A stretch of DNA of 64,000 nucleotides from JACKAF01 sp041391485 (GTDB lineage Bacteria > Bdellovibrionota > FAC87 > UBA2466 > JACKAF01). The notes beneath the pieces were generated by a model. That model made no database searches. It was not told the DNA's origin and was given only the letters and a program-made list of their open reading frames with translations. The DNA lies in assembly GCA_041391485.1 (NCBI GenBank), contig JAWKNY010000005.1, positions 1-64,000 of the forward strand. The letters are read 5' to 3'. Positions within the stretch are counted from its first letter, which is position 1. Every line of letters begins with the position of its first letter. Position numbers and translations under genes: made by a program. Below, piece by piece: positions 1-8,747 of the stretch.

Positions 1-831
1 CTGGTCCAAATCTACGACCTAAAAGAAAAGGACGAAGTCCTCGAAAGAATCGTAGAGAACCACCTCTCGGATTTGGAAAAGAAGAATTACGCGGCGATCA
101 CCAAGGCCCTTGGCATTACGATGGAGGAGGTGGTTGAACGGGTGAAGGTGATCCAGGAGTTGGAGCCTAAACCCGGCAGAGCGTTTGGTTCGTCTAATGC
201 CCACTACATCATTCCCGATATCTACGTTGCCAAGCGCAACGGGGAATACGTGGTGATGCTCAATGAAGACGGGCTACCCAAACTTAAGGTTTCCAATTTT
301 TATAAGACCTTGCTGGACAAGAACTCGGCCAAAGCGGATACCAAAGAATATATCCGGGGCAAGCTTCGCTCCGCCGTGTGGTTGATCCGTAGCATTCACC
401 AGCGGCAGCGCACGATCTTCAAAGTGACTGAAAGTATTGTGAAGCAGCAATACGATTTCTTTGAAAAAGGCATCGCGCACCTAAAGCCAATGGTGCTTCG
501 CGATGTGGCAAATGATATTGGGATGCACGAATCCACCATCAGCCGCGTGACCACGGCCAAGTACGTGCACACGCCACGCGGAATTTTTGAGCTGAAATTT
601 TTCTTCAATAGCGGCATCAACCGCGTGCAGGGTGCCGCGGTCGCGAGTGAGTCGGTAAAAGAAAAAGTAAAAGCCATCATTGCCAAAGAGGATCAGGCGC
701 GACCCTTCAGCGATCAGAAGATTGCCGAGATGCTGCTGAAAGAAAATATTGATATTGCCCGAAGAACGGTTGCAAAATACCGGGAAATGTTGGGTATCTT
801 ACCCTCTTCAAAGCGTAAAAAAATCTTTTAG
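1..831 (+). CDS. rpoN: RNA polymerase sigma-54 factor, C-terminal part (5' truncated by window edge)
   Basis: The open frame runs from base 1 with no start, giving the last 276 residues of sigma-54. Seen: the core-binding region, a helix-turn-helix stretch (MHESTISRVTTAKY) and the near-terminal RpoN box ARRTVAKYRE (about bases 757-786), which reads the -24 promoter element. Known role: sigma-54 binds promoters with GG/GC at -24/-12 and needs an AAA+ activator to open them. hpf follows after 15 bp, the usual rpoN-hpf order. A TTG at base 73 lies inside the conserved region and is not the real start; the true start is upstream of the window. Confidence 0.97.
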   Translation: MVQIYDLKEKDEVLERIVENHLSDLEKKNYAAITKALGITMEEVVERVKVIQELEPKPGRAFGSSNAHYIIPDIYVAKRNGEYVVMLNEDGLPKLKVSNFYKTLLDKNSAKADTKEYIRGKLRSAVWLIRSIHQRQRTIFKVTESIVKQQYDFFEKGIAHLKPMVLRDVANDIGMHESTISRVTTAKYVHTPRGIFELKFFFNSGINRVQGAAVASESVKEKVKAIIAKEDQARPFSDQKIAEMLLKENIDIARRTVAKYREMLGILPSSKRKKIF

Positions 832-846
832 CTGGGAGTTCTTTGC

Positions 847-1254
847 ATGGACAACATCGAAGTCACCTTCAGAAACATGGAAGCCACCGACGCCATCCGC
901 GATTTTACAATTCAGCGTTTGGAACGCCTTCACAAGTACGTTTCGTACACGCTTAAGATTCACGTTCTACTGGAAGTGGAGAAAAAAGAGCACCGCGCGG
1001 AAGTGACCTGTCACGCCGAACACAAAGAGCTTGTATCGACCGGGGCTTCTGAGAACCTTTACGAGTCCATTGATTTGGCCGTGGAGCGCATGGAGAGCCA
1101 GTTGCGCAAGGAGCGGGATAAGAAAAAAGGGCACCACACGGCGCACGAGATCAACCGAAACAGTGCGCACCTGGCGCAGGACGTGAATGCCGAAATCCCT
1201 CACCGGGCTAAAAAGGACGCTAGTCCGGTCCTACTTCAAGTCGTATTCGTCTAA
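847..1254 (+). CDS. hpf: Ribosome hibernation promoting factor (HPF/RaiA family)
   Basis: 135 residues, close to the short HPF class; no long-form C-terminal dimerisation domain is visible. Residues 1-95 have the S30AE/HPF beta-alpha fold pattern with the conserved HRAEVTCHAEHKELV strand region and the LYESIDLAVERMESQLRKERDKKKGHH helix-plus-basic end split between residues 70 and 100. HPF sits in the decoding groove of idle ribosomes. The gene lies 15 bp after rpoN and is probably co-transcribed. The last ~35 residues are not conserved in the family, and the 3' end overlaps the converging lipoprotein gene by 24 bp. Confidence 0.93.
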   Translation: MDNIEVTFRNMEATDAIRDFTIQRLERLHKYVSYTLKIHVLLEVEKKEHRAEVTCHAEHKELVSTGASENLYESIDLAVERMESQLRKERDKKKGHHTAHEINRNSAHLAQDVNAEIPHRAKKDASPVLLQVVFV

Positions 1255-1932
1255 ATCTTTAAACTCTTTGTAGTGCCGTACGTAGCGGCGCGCGGCTTTG
1301 ACGTGCTTGCGATCGGGGCGCAGGTTGAACTCAAATCCCAGCAAGAGTTGAATTCCCTGAGTCGTCCACCGATCGGTGGAGCGGATGGCGTTGGTAAGAC
1401 CCAGCGAATAGCGCCCGCCGATGGAAATTGCGACCGAGTCAGCGAGATCCACTTCAAATCCGGCCTCAATGCTCGCCCCAAAATCCACCGCCGCGTAGTC
1501 GACGGCCGGTGCTCCCGAGGACGTTCTGGTCTTTTCTTTGATTGCCAGGTAGGGCCCGCCGAGCACATACGGTTTGAGTCCCCAGTAGTCAAAGCGCAGC
1601 TTTAAGAGCGCATCGATTTCAATGTAATCCGGAGAAAACGTCTGCGCTCCGGACACGGTCGATCCCAGAAGACTCGTGCCGTCGGCAACCGACGCCCCTT
1701 TCTGGGCGAACCAGGTTTCCTGTCGGACCGCAAAGTAATTGTTTAACTCGAATTCCATGTTTTGGCCGAACATGTAGCGCTGTTGTTTGTCCAGCTGTGT
1801 GTCGTTCACACGGGCGCTGGCAAAATTGACCCCTCCCTGGAAACCGACCGGGTGGTAGAGGCTGCGGTAGTCGTGGCGGTGACCGCAGGCTGAGAGAAGT
1901 AATACGATCAAAAAGCCCAGCAGAACTTTCAT
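1231..1932 (-). CDS. Outer-membrane beta-barrel lipoprotein
   Basis: 233 residues. The N-terminus is a lipoprotein signal with lipobox LLSAC (Cys at about residue 16). The body has alternating aromatic/polar strands (GGVNFASARVND, FAVRQETWFAQKGASV, YSLGLTN, GIQLLLGFEFN), the pattern of PorT/OmpW-type barrels. It shares strand motifs with its upstream neighbour (ASAR/ATAR near the N-terminus; RYxxxLxNA; GIQLLLGxxF at the end), so the two are probably tandem paralogues. The start ATG overlaps the neighbour's stop by one base (TAATG), implying translational coupling. Specific function unknown. Confidence 0.8.
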   Translation of the reverse strand: MKVLLGFLIVLLLSACGHRHDYRSLYHPVGFQGGVNFASARVNDTQLDKQQRYMFGQNMEFELNNYFAVRQETWFAQKGASVADGTSLLGSTVSGAQTFSPDYIEIDALLKLRFDYWGLKPYVLGGPYLAIKEKTRTSSGAPAVDYAAVDFGASIEAGFEVDLADSVAISIGGRYSLGLTNAIRSTDRWTTQGIQLLLGFEFNLRPDRKHVKAARRYVRHYKEFKDLDEYDLK

Positions 1933-2606
1933 TAGTAGTCCGCTCCTTTTGTTCTCAACTTCTTAAAACGTTCGAATCTTTCCGTTTTGGGTTTGAAAAA
2001 TATATCCCCCAAAGTTTCAAAGCGTAGCCCGAGCAGCAGCTGAATGCCGTCCTGTTTGAGCGTATTGGGGCTGCCGAATAGCGCATTGGACAGCGCAAAA
2101 GTATAGCGACCGGAGATGAAAAAAGCCGTGGTCTTGTCCACGTCGCACTCGAATCCCATTCCCAGCAAAAAATGAAAGACGTGTGGCTGCGTGTCGGCGA
2201 TATCGGCCCGTAGCCGGTACGCGTACACGGGGCCAGCGAGAAACGAGAGGCGGTTGGGACTGTAGCGAAGGCCTTGGCCTCGAAGCAGGATGGGAAACTC
2301 GAGATAGTCCACCAGAGCCCGATCGGAAGTTCCCAACACCGTCTGTCCGGAGCTTACTTGGAAGCCTCGCTGTACGTAACTTGCCTCCATCTGCAGATAG
2401 AGGGGCCCAGCTAAAAAAAAATCGATTCCTATTCCGGCCGCCACGCCGATCTTCGTTCCGGTCCCCGTATCGGTACTGGATCCTTCCACTCGTGCTGTCG
2501 CAAAGTTTGAGCCCACGTGAAAACCGTAGCTCATCGCCGCGTGTGCGCGAGCCGATAAAAATGAACCCGCAAACATCAAGGCGGCTATTTTCTTTGGTAT
2601 TTTCAT
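1932..2606 (-). CDS. Outer-membrane beta-barrel protein (secreted)
   Basis: 224 residues from the ATG at 2606, preferred over an upstream in-frame ATG because it starts directly with a signal peptide (MKIPKKIAALMFAGSFLSARAHA, cleavage near residue 23). Mature strands such as FHVGSNFATARVEG, LYLQMEASYVQRGF and DGIQLLLGLRFETL fit an 8-10 strand OmpW/PorT-type barrel. Paralogous to the downstream lipoprotein, with which it is coupled by a one-base overlap. No enzymatic motif; role in envelope permeability or adhesion is only a guess. Confidence 0.78.
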   Translation of the reverse strand: MKIPKKIAALMFAGSFLSARAHAAMSYGFHVGSNFATARVEGSSTDTGTGTKIGVAAGIGIDFFLAGPLYLQMEASYVQRGFQVSSGQTVLGTSDRALVDYLEFPILLRGQGLRYSPNRLSFLAGPVYAYRLRADIADTQPHVFHFLLGMGFECDVDKTTAFFISGRYTFALSNALFGSPNTLKQDGIQLLLGLRFETLGDIFFKPKTERFERFKKLRTKGADY

Positions 2607-2696
2607 GAGTGGGTAGCTCGCGCACGCAGGCGTACGCGCTTCCCCCAGTATAACGTGAGTTGGGTGGCTTGGCTTAGCTGAGTGCGCCGCAGCCAA

Positions 2697-2780
2697 TTAG
2701 GTATTATTGATGAGGAGCAGGGCCAGCGTCAGCATAAGGCCGCTCAACACCAAAACGCGTTCGAAGTTACGGACTGTCAT
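2697..2780 (-). CDS. Possible 27-residue single-pass membrane peptide
   Basis: A short ATG-TAA frame encodes a basic N-terminus (MTVRNFERV) followed by one hydrophobic helix (LVLSGLMLTLALLLI). The arrangement is typical of small membrane proteins, but no convincing ribosome-binding site precedes the ATG and the reading frame could arise by chance. It lies between the barrel genes and the frameshifted membrane protein, on the same strand as both. Confidence 0.25.
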   Translation of the reverse strand: MTVRNFERVLVLSGLMLTLALLLINNT

Positions 2781-2802
2781 ACAACAGTCGTATCGGCACA
2801 TC

Positions 2803-2820
2803 GCGTTAAGAGCTTAACGC
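2803..2820. repeat. 8-bp inverted repeat, 2-bp spacer
   Basis: GCGTTAAG-AG-CTTAACGC is a perfect 8-bp inverted repeat covering the stop codon of the minus-strand membrane gene ending at 2814. No T-run follows on either strand, so it is not a standard intrinsic terminator. It might be an operator for the downstream barrel genes or chance. Confidence 0.4.
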
Positions 2821-4355
2821 GTTGGGCGAACGGTCGGGTCCAGACGGCTGATTTCTACGGGCTTACCGGTAGGATCGTGCGGGCGGCGGTAAACGCAAAG
2901 CCAAGGGTACCAGGCCTTGGCATCGGAAAAGGAGTTCCACCTTTTGCGCGAGATAGGCAAGGCCGGGGCCCGATCCAGGTGCTCGGCACAATCGGGTTGA
3001 GCGACCACAATGGTGTGAATCTGATTCGTGCGAAAGGCGATCGCTGTGTCGCCCATCACCCAACGGGTGCGCTCATGGCTGTAGCGACCCAAATTGCCGC
3101 CGTTGGTAACGTCCGGTCCGTGGTAAGCCCAACCGCGCAGGTGAAGGTTCAGCGCCGGGGCCAGCGAGCCATCGACAATTCCAAAGGGTTCGTATTCCAA
3201 CTTCAGGCGAGCAGCGGCTTCGGCGTAGGGATAGAAGGCCGTTTGCGCTGCCGACTTTGTTTTTACGACAAGGACGGCGGCGATGAGTCCCATCTGTAGG
3301 GCACACGCCGCCTGAAAGGCGGCACGGGACGCGATCTGTTTGATCCCGAGGGCCGCGAGCGGGACCGCCAGCAGGAGTGTTTCAAAAAGGTAGTTCACAT
3401 CACCACCGGCGCGGAAGAAGAGCAAAAGCGCCATGGCTCCGCTACACCCTACGCCCAGCGCCAGGAGCTGCGCGGGGACGGGCTGGTCTTTTAACTTGTA
3501 GTGGCGAGCGAATACCAAACAGACGACGACAAAAAGCACATAGCTTGCGAGAAAACTAATTAACGAGAGGCTAAAAAACTGAAACTTTGGCGGAAGGTAA
3601 CGAAGGTTCGCGTAGAACGCTTGTTCGAGAAAAGCGCCGCCCGTGACTTCGTTCGCCGCGTAAATGAACGACGCCACCAGTGCGCCGTAAATTCCCCCAA
3701 CCAGAGGGCGGTTCCCCATTCCCGCTTCCACAATAACCAGAGCCCAGCCGTACCGAGTGCTACCACTCCAGTTTGTCGGGTGGCGACCGAGGCGAGGCAG
3801 GTGAAAAGGAAGACAAATAGAAAGTTGTCGTTACGAGTCTTCCACCAATGGGCAAAAAGTGCGAACGAAGTGATCTCCCAGAAGAGCGACAAGGTGTCAT
3901 TGCGGGTGGACGTCGTATAGTCGGCGAATTTGGGTAAAACCAAGAGCACCGCCAATAGGAAGAAACGCCGATCGATCCCCATCGGCTTTGCGAAGAACTT
4001 CCAAAGAATTGCGAAAGCCGCGACGAGGAAGAGAAGGCTGCACACACGCACCAAGGTCACGCGGGCCGATAGGGAGCGCACGCCAAGCGTCTTCAGTGTT
4101 TTGCCCATCACCCAGCCGTGCAGGGGTGGGTACAGGTAGATGGCGTAGGGACGCTCATCCTTGGGGAGCGTGCAAACGCTTGCCGTCCGCGACCCGCAAG
4201 ATCCCGTTCATCCCGTTGGCTTCGGCCGAAATATTGTAGTTTCGGCTAACGAGGTGAAGCCCGCCGCGCGCTGCGTAAGCGGCCAGCAAGGTGCCCAGAA
4301 CAACAAACCAAGCGATTGATATTAAAGTGTTTTTTTGAGTAATGGGGAGGCTCAT
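2814..4355 (-). pseudogene. Polytopic membrane protein, GT-C/ArnT-like (two frameshifts)
   Basis: The protein is spread over two frames in three pieces. From ATG 4355 it begins with a TM helix (LISIAWFVVLGTLLAAYAA) and runs in frame to about 4165; an extra C in a C-run (4163-4166, minus strand) shifts it into a second frame beginning KDERPYAIYLYPPLHGW; about 3694-3698 a missing G in a G-run returns it to the first frame at LGGIYGALVASF. Corrected length is about 514 residues with roughly ten TM helices and a C-terminal soluble domain. The layout resembles dolichyl-P-mannose-type glycosyltransferases. Because the two indels compensate, the stop at 2814 is in the original frame. Sequencing error is likelier than decay. 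Confidence 0.7.
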
Positions 4356-4406
4356 ACAGGATAAGTATACCAGCGATTCTGCCGATAAGAATACGAAGGG
4401 ATGCGT

Positions 4407-4556
4407 ATGGAAGCAAAAGCCGTGGGATTGCTGCGCCATTTGTACGAGCACGCGGAACTCTACACCGTGTTGTTCGCCTGGCTCGCGGTGCCCGTCGGCG
4501 TATTTGCTTTCTACCGGTTCTTCAGACTGAACGAAGACATTTTCGAGGATTTTTAG
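4407..4556 (+). CDS. Small single-pass membrane protein upstream of pilT
   Basis: 49 residues. ATG 4407 is chosen over ATG 4401 because GAAGGG (4395-4400) is then correctly spaced. Sequence shows an amphipathic start (MEAKAVGLLRHLYEHAELY), a TM helix (TVLFAWLAVPVGVFAFYRFF) and an acidic end (RLNEDIFEDF). The stop is 3 bp before the pilT start, so the two are almost surely one transcript and possibly translationally coupled. Family not recognised; a membrane anchor or regulator for the ATPase is a guess from position. Confidence 0.6.
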   Translation: MEAKAVGLLRHLYEHAELYTVLFAWLAVPVGVFAFYRFFRLNEDIFEDF

Positions 4557-4559
4557 TTC

Positions 4560-6539
4560 ATGGCCCGTTTGGATGAATACCTGAAGCTCGCGGTACAAAA
4601 GCACGCTTCGGACGTCCATTTCTCGTCCGGCATGCCGGTTTCGATGCGCGTGGATGGCGATCTGATTCGTGTGGATGAGGCACCCCACGACTCCAGCACG
4701 CTCGAACATTTGCTTTTTGAAATCTTGAATGAAGCGGAGAGAGAGAAGTTTCTTAAACACAAAAATTTAGACAAGAGTTACCGCGTCCCGAATCTTGGTA
4801 ACTTTCGTGTGAACGTTTTCTTGAGTTACAACGGCATCGCTGCGGTTTTCCGTTGGATCCCGGCACAGGTCCCGAGCATGGAAGAGGTCGGACTCCCCTC
4901 GTCTTTGCTTTCTGTCATCGAAGGCGGCAAAGGCATGGTGCTCGTCACGGGCCCTACAGGTTCTGGTAAGTCGACGACACTCGCTTCCATGATCGACCAT
5001 CTCAATCGCTTCCAACCGGATCACATTCTTACCGTCGAGGATCCCATCGAGTTTGTTCATATTAGTAAAAAATCTTTGGTCAGCCAGCGCGAAATCGGGA
5101 GCCATTGTGAGAGCTTTGCCGATGCGCTCAAGTACTCTTTGCGTGAAGATCCCGACGTGATTCTCGTAGGTGAGATGCGCGATCTGGAAACCATTTCACT
5201 CGCGATGACCGCAGCCGAGACAGGCCATTTGGTATTCGGAACTCTGCACACCCGCGGTGCTGCGGCTTCCGTGGATCGTATCATTGATTCCTTCCCAGCA
5301 AACCAGCAGGCAATGATCCGCACCATGCTGGCAGAATCCTTGCGGGCCGTGGTCAGTCAGTCTCTGCTTAAACGTGCGGATGGCCAGGGGCGTGTGGCGG
5401 CGTTTGAGATTTTGATCGTAAACCACGCGGTTTCAAATCTGATCCGCGAGGGAAAAACTTTTCAAATCGGAACCGTCATGCAAACGGGGCGAAACCTCGG
5501 GATGCAGTTGATGGATCACCATATCCTGGAACTCATTCGCCAAGGGGTGGTCAAATCGGAAGATGCCGAAGCGTATATTTCCGATCCGGCGATGCTTCCT
5601 AACCGTCCCAAACGTCCGGTGGCGAAGAATACGTTGGGGGCGAGTCCCAAACCTACTCCTTATGGACGCAAGAAAAACCCGGCCGCTGCGGGAGCGGCCG
5701 TAGCGCCATCGCGTACGCCCGGACCGCCTCCGATGCCGGGAGGGGCCCCTCCCGTAGCCGGAACGCCGCCGCTCCCTGGAGGCGTACCGCCTCGCTCGGG
5801 TTCCGCCCCCCCAATGCCGGGAAGCCCAGGCTTGCCCAAGAAAGCGCCTGCGCCGCGAGCGCCCTCGGGAGGCTTACCGCCCAGCCCGTCTGCGCCGCCG
5901 TCCAGCGCGACGCTGCCGCCACCCGCTGGAGGCCTGCCTCCCAGCGGATTACCCCCCGCTTCGCCACTTCCCCCCACACCGGCGGAAGTGCCTGATGATC
6001 TCTACGCCGATCCCGATGCGGCTTCCGCCGAAGGGGTGCCGTCGGTGCCCGAAGATTTCGATTTGGATGCCACGTCGAGCGAGGGAGGAGACTTTGAAGT
6101 CACGGGTCTTGATGAGCTGACGACCGGAGACATCCACCTACCGGATTCAGAAAGTGAGGACGAAGAGGTTCCGTTTAAGGCCGTTCCCCAGCCGCCGCCT
6201 GCAGCGGAATGGTCCGATTCTGGAGACGACTTTGCTGGGGTCGAAAGCGAAACGCCACCACCGTCCATTCTGACTTCTTATGAAGAAGAGGCCTCTGACG
6301 ACGAGCCGCCGCCGCCCCCTGCTCCCAACTTTTCGCAAATGCCGGGGATGGGCGCAAGCCCCCCTCCGCCCGCACCCAAAGCCAAGCCTCAGGCGCCGGC
6401 GCCGCCGGCGGGACTGCCAAAGCAACCGATCGCGCCTGCTGACAACCAGGAGGAAGAGGATCGGACCGTTCTCGCCGATCACCGCATGGGTTTGCCCCCG
6501 CCGCCCGGATCTCTTTTTAGAAAGAAAAAATCAGGTTAG
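4560..6539 (+). CDS. pilT: PilT-type twitching ATPase with long Pro-rich acidic tail
   Basis: Residues 1-349 are a complete PilT/PilU-like secretion ATPase: N-terminal domain (HASDVHFSSG, residues 15-24), Walker A GPTGSGKST (131-139), Asp box ILTVEDPIEF (156-165), Walker B VILVGEMRD (200-208), His box GHLVFGTLHT (222-231). PilT hydrolyses ATP to depolymerise type IV pili. Normal PilT is about 350 residues; here about 310 residues follow, first Pro/Gly/Ala repeats (PPMPGG, PPLPGG, SGGLPPS; about 385-480), then an acidic stretch (to about 570), more polyproline, and a basic tip FRKKKSG. PilT and PilU cannot be separated by eye. The tail is probably disordered and may recruit partners. Confidence 0.92.
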   Translation: MARLDEYLKLAVQKHASDVHFSSGMPVSMRVDGDLIRVDEAPHDSSTLEHLLFEILNEAEREKFLKHKNLDKSYRVPNLGNFRVNVFLSYNGIAAVFRWIPAQVPSMEEVGLPSSLLSVIEGGKGMVLVTGPTGSGKSTTLASMIDHLNRFQPDHILTVEDPIEFVHISKKSLVSQREIGSHCESFADALKYSLREDPDVILVGEMRDLETISLAMTAAETGHLVFGTLHTRGAAASVDRIIDSFPANQQAMIRTMLAESLRAVVSQSLLKRADGQGRVAAFEILIVNHAVSNLIREGKTFQIGTVMQTGRNLGMQLMDHHILELIRQGVVKSEDAEAYISDPAMLPNRPKRPVAKNTLGASPKPTPYGRKKNPAAAGAAVAPSRTPGPPPMPGGAPPVAGTPPLPGGVPPRSGSAPPMPGSPGLPKKAPAPRAPSGGLPPSPSAPPSSATLPPPAGGLPPSGLPPASPLPPTPAEVPDDLYADPDAASAEGVPSVPEDFDLDATSSEGGDFEVTGLDELTTGDIHLPDSESEDEEVPFKAVPQPPPAAEWSDSGDDFAGVESETPPPSILTSYEEEASDDEPPPPPAPNFSQMPGMGASPPPPAPKAKPQAPAPPAGLPKQPIAPADNQEEEDRTVLADHRMGLPPPPGSLFRKKKSG

Positions 6540-6821
6540 TCAGCGTTCGATCTGAAAATCAGAGAAGGTCGCTGTCTTGACCTCAGTGCGTTCCAAAATC
6601 TCAACGCTACTTACCCGCGCCAAGCTCGGTCCGCTTCCGCACCAGGCGATGAGGGCCTCAAGAGGGGTCTCTTCCCCCTCTGCAACCACCTCCACGCACC
6701 CATCAGGGGTATTTTTCACCCAGCCCACAAGCTGCAAGGATTTGGCCTTTTCCAGCGTGTTGTAGCGGAACCCGACCCCCTGCACCTTCCCGCAGACCCG
6801 AAAACGCACTTGCTCCAACAT
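6540..6821 (-). CDS. acyP: Acylphosphatase
   Basis: 93 residues from ATG 6821; an upstream in-frame extension lacks family similarity. The motif VCGKVQGVGFRYNTLEKAK carries the substrate-binding Arg, and GWVKNTPDGCVEVVAEG carries the catalytic Asn: the two acylphosphatase signatures. It hydrolyses carboxyl-phosphate bonds of acyl phosphates. Its stop abuts the pilT stop (convergent, no gap). It is divergent from deoC with only 37 bp between starts, which must hold both promoters or part of them. Confidence 0.93.
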   Translation of the reverse strand: MLEQVRFRVCGKVQGVGFRYNTLEKAKSLQLVGWVKNTPDGCVEVVAEGEETPLEALIAWCGSGPSLARVSSVEILERTEVKTATFSDFQIER

Positions 6822-6858
6822 TTGACGAATTCTCCAATAGCCTACTAGAAGGATAGAT

Positions 6859-7545
6859 ATGAGTGGGCATCTGTCAAACCTGACCGCGAAGAGTTTAGCC
6901 AAGCACATCGACCACACGCTTCTGAAGCCTGAAGCCAAGGAAAGCGACATACGCAAACTGGTCGAGGAAGCCTTGGAATATGGTTTTTACAGCGTATGTG
7001 TGGAGGCCCGGTGGTTGCCCATCGTGGTGCCGGCACTGGCTGGATCTTCGGTGCTTCCCATTACCGTCATCGGATTTCCGTTCGGGACAGAGAGCACTGC
7101 CGAAAAGGTGCTGGAGACCGAGTCGGCCGTGCGTGCCGGGGCCCGGGAAATCGATATGGTCCTCAACCGTGAGCTTCTTAAAAATTTTGAGTACGCGGCG
7201 GTCATCGAAGATGTGCAAGCGGTAGTTGCCGCGGCCGATGAGTGCCCCGTCAAAGTTATTTTGGAAATCAGCGAATTGGACAGCGCCGAAATCGCTATAG
7301 CCAGTGCGCTTTGCAAGGCGGCGGGTGCCGCGTACGTGAAAACCTCCACCGGTTTTTCACAGTCAGGGGCAAACGACGAAGCGGTAGCACTCATGCGCCG
7401 CGTGGTTGGCCCTGAGATGGGCGTTAAAGCCAGTGGTGGTATCCGAGATCATGCGACGTCCTTGCGGATGGTAATGGCGGGAGCGACTCGCCTGGGATTG
7501 TCGGCGTCTGTGGCCATAATCAAAGAAGCTGCAGAGAGGGAATAA
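6859..7545 (+). CDS. deoC: Deoxyribose-phosphate aldolase
   Basis: 228 residues, full length. Cleaves 2-deoxyribose-5-phosphate to glyceraldehyde-3-phosphate and acetaldehyde. The Schiff-base lysine is K161 in VKTSTGF; DHTLLKP (18-24) and VKASGGIRD are the other family signatures. It is first in an operon where each following gene overlaps its predecessor by a few bases (TAATG to deoB here), so the whole nucleoside-degradation set is translationally coupled. Confidence 0.96.
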   Translation: MSGHLSNLTAKSLAKHIDHTLLKPEAKESDIRKLVEEALEYGFYSVCVEARWLPIVVPALAGSSVLPITVIGFPFGTESTAEKVLETESAVRAGAREIDMVLNRELLKNFEYAAVIEDVQAVVAAADECPVKVILEISELDSAEIAIASALCKAAGAAYVKTSTGFSQSGANDEAVALMRRVVGPEMGVKASGGIRDHATSLRMVMAGATRLGLSASVAIIKEAAERE

Positions 7546-8747
7546 TGTCATTCAAACGGGTTGTGGTTTTAGTTGCCGACGGACTAGGAGTCGGGGCAGC
7601 GCCGGATGCGAATGCCTACGGCGACGCCGGTTCGAATACACTCGGGAATACGGCCCACGCCGTGGGCGGACTGCGCTTAGCTAACTTGGAAAAACTAGGT
7701 TTAGGTTGTTTGGGAGAATTTGAAGGTTTGCCCGCTGTCGCCGAGCCCCTGGCCGTGGTGGGAAGGCTTGCGGAAAAGAGCGCGGGCAAGGATACGGTAA
7801 CGGGCCATTGGGAAATCGCAGGGCTAGTCACAGAAAAAGCTTTTCCGGTTTATCCGGACGGGTTTCCGCAATCTCTTATCGACGCGTTCGTAAAAGCGGC
7901 GGGTGTACCGGGACTTTTGGGCAACTACGCGGCCAGCGGAACCCAGATCATTCAGGATCTGGGCGCGGAGCATGTACGTACCGGTAAGCCTATTCTCTAC
8001 ACTTCGGCCGATTCGGTTTTTCAGCTGGCCGCGCATGAAAAAAGCTTTGGCCTCGAGCGCTTGTACAAGATCTGTGAAGTGGCTCGCGAGCTGACCAAGC
8101 CCTTGCAATTAGGACGAGTGATTGCGCGTCCCTTCATTGGGCCCGTCGAGGGAAAGTATGCGCGTACGGAGAACCGCCGGGACTATGCACTGGAGCCTCC
8201 ACAGAATTGTTTGGACTGGCTACAAGAGGCGGGAATCAGAACGGTGTCCGTCGGTAAAATTGACGACATCTTTTGCCATCGAGGTCTCACGGAAGGCAAC
8301 CACACGGGTAACAACCAAGACAGTTTGAAAGCGACTAGTAGTTTTCTGGAAAAGTATAGAAGCGAGAAAGCCTTCATCTTTGTTAATCTTGTCGATTTTG
8401 ACATGCTTTACGGCCACCGCCGCGATCCCAAAGGCTTTGCAAAAGCTCTGGTAGATCTGGATGCGTACTTGCCGAAGCTTCTTAGCGAATTGGGGCCCGA
8501 CGACTTACTCCTCCTGACAGGCGACCATGGGTGCGATCCCACTTACCGCGGGAGCGATCACACGCGCGAATACGTGCCGCTGGTAGCTTACTCTCCTTCC
8601 GGTAAAGGGGCGCCCATTGGGGACCGGCAAAGCTTTGGTGAAATAGCGCGCACCTTGATGGATGGCTACGGGATTGCACTCCCACCGGTACTGGCGAAAC
8701 AAAAAAGCTTTTTGTCTGCCTTGTACCCGGAGGCGCACTCGGGATGA
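7545..8747 (+). CDS. deoB: Phosphopentomutase
   Basis: 400 residues, typical length. Interconverts (deoxy)ribose-1-phosphate and -5-phosphate, linking the phosphorylases downstream to DeoC. Alkaline-phosphatase-superfamily metal sites are visible: VADGLGVGAAPDA at the N-terminus, DTVTGHWEIAG (nucleophile Thr region), and TGDHGCDPTYRGSDHTREY near residue 325-345. Overlaps deoC by one base and deoA by four (ATGA). Confidence 0.96.
   Translation: MSFKRVVVLVADGLGVGAAPDANAYGDAGSNTLGNTAHAVGGLRLANLEKLGLGCLGEFEGLPAVAEPLAVVGRLAEKSAGKDTVTGHWEIAGLVTEKAFPVYPDGFPQSLIDAFVKAAGVPGLLGNYAASGTQIIQDLGAEHVRTGKPILYTSADSVFQLAAHEKSFGLERLYKICEVARELTKPLQLGRVIARPFIGPVEGKYARTENRRDYALEPPQNCLDWLQEAGIRTVSVGKIDDIFCHRGLTEGNHTGNNQDSLKATSSFLEKYRSEKAFIFVNLVDFDMLYGHRRDPKGFAKALVDLDAYLPKLLSELGPDDLLLLTGDHGCDPTYRGSDHTREYVPLVAYSPSGKGAPIGDRQSFGEIARTLMDGYGIALPPVLAKQKSFLSALYPEAHSG

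Noticed and set aside
5653..5979. Gly/Ala-rich minus-strand ORFs opposite the PilT tail
   Set aside because: Arise from the GC-rich proline codons of pilT; no start signals.
7625..7640. GGTTCGAAT resembling a tRNA T-arm
   Set aside because: Inside deoB with no acceptor or anticodon arms around it.
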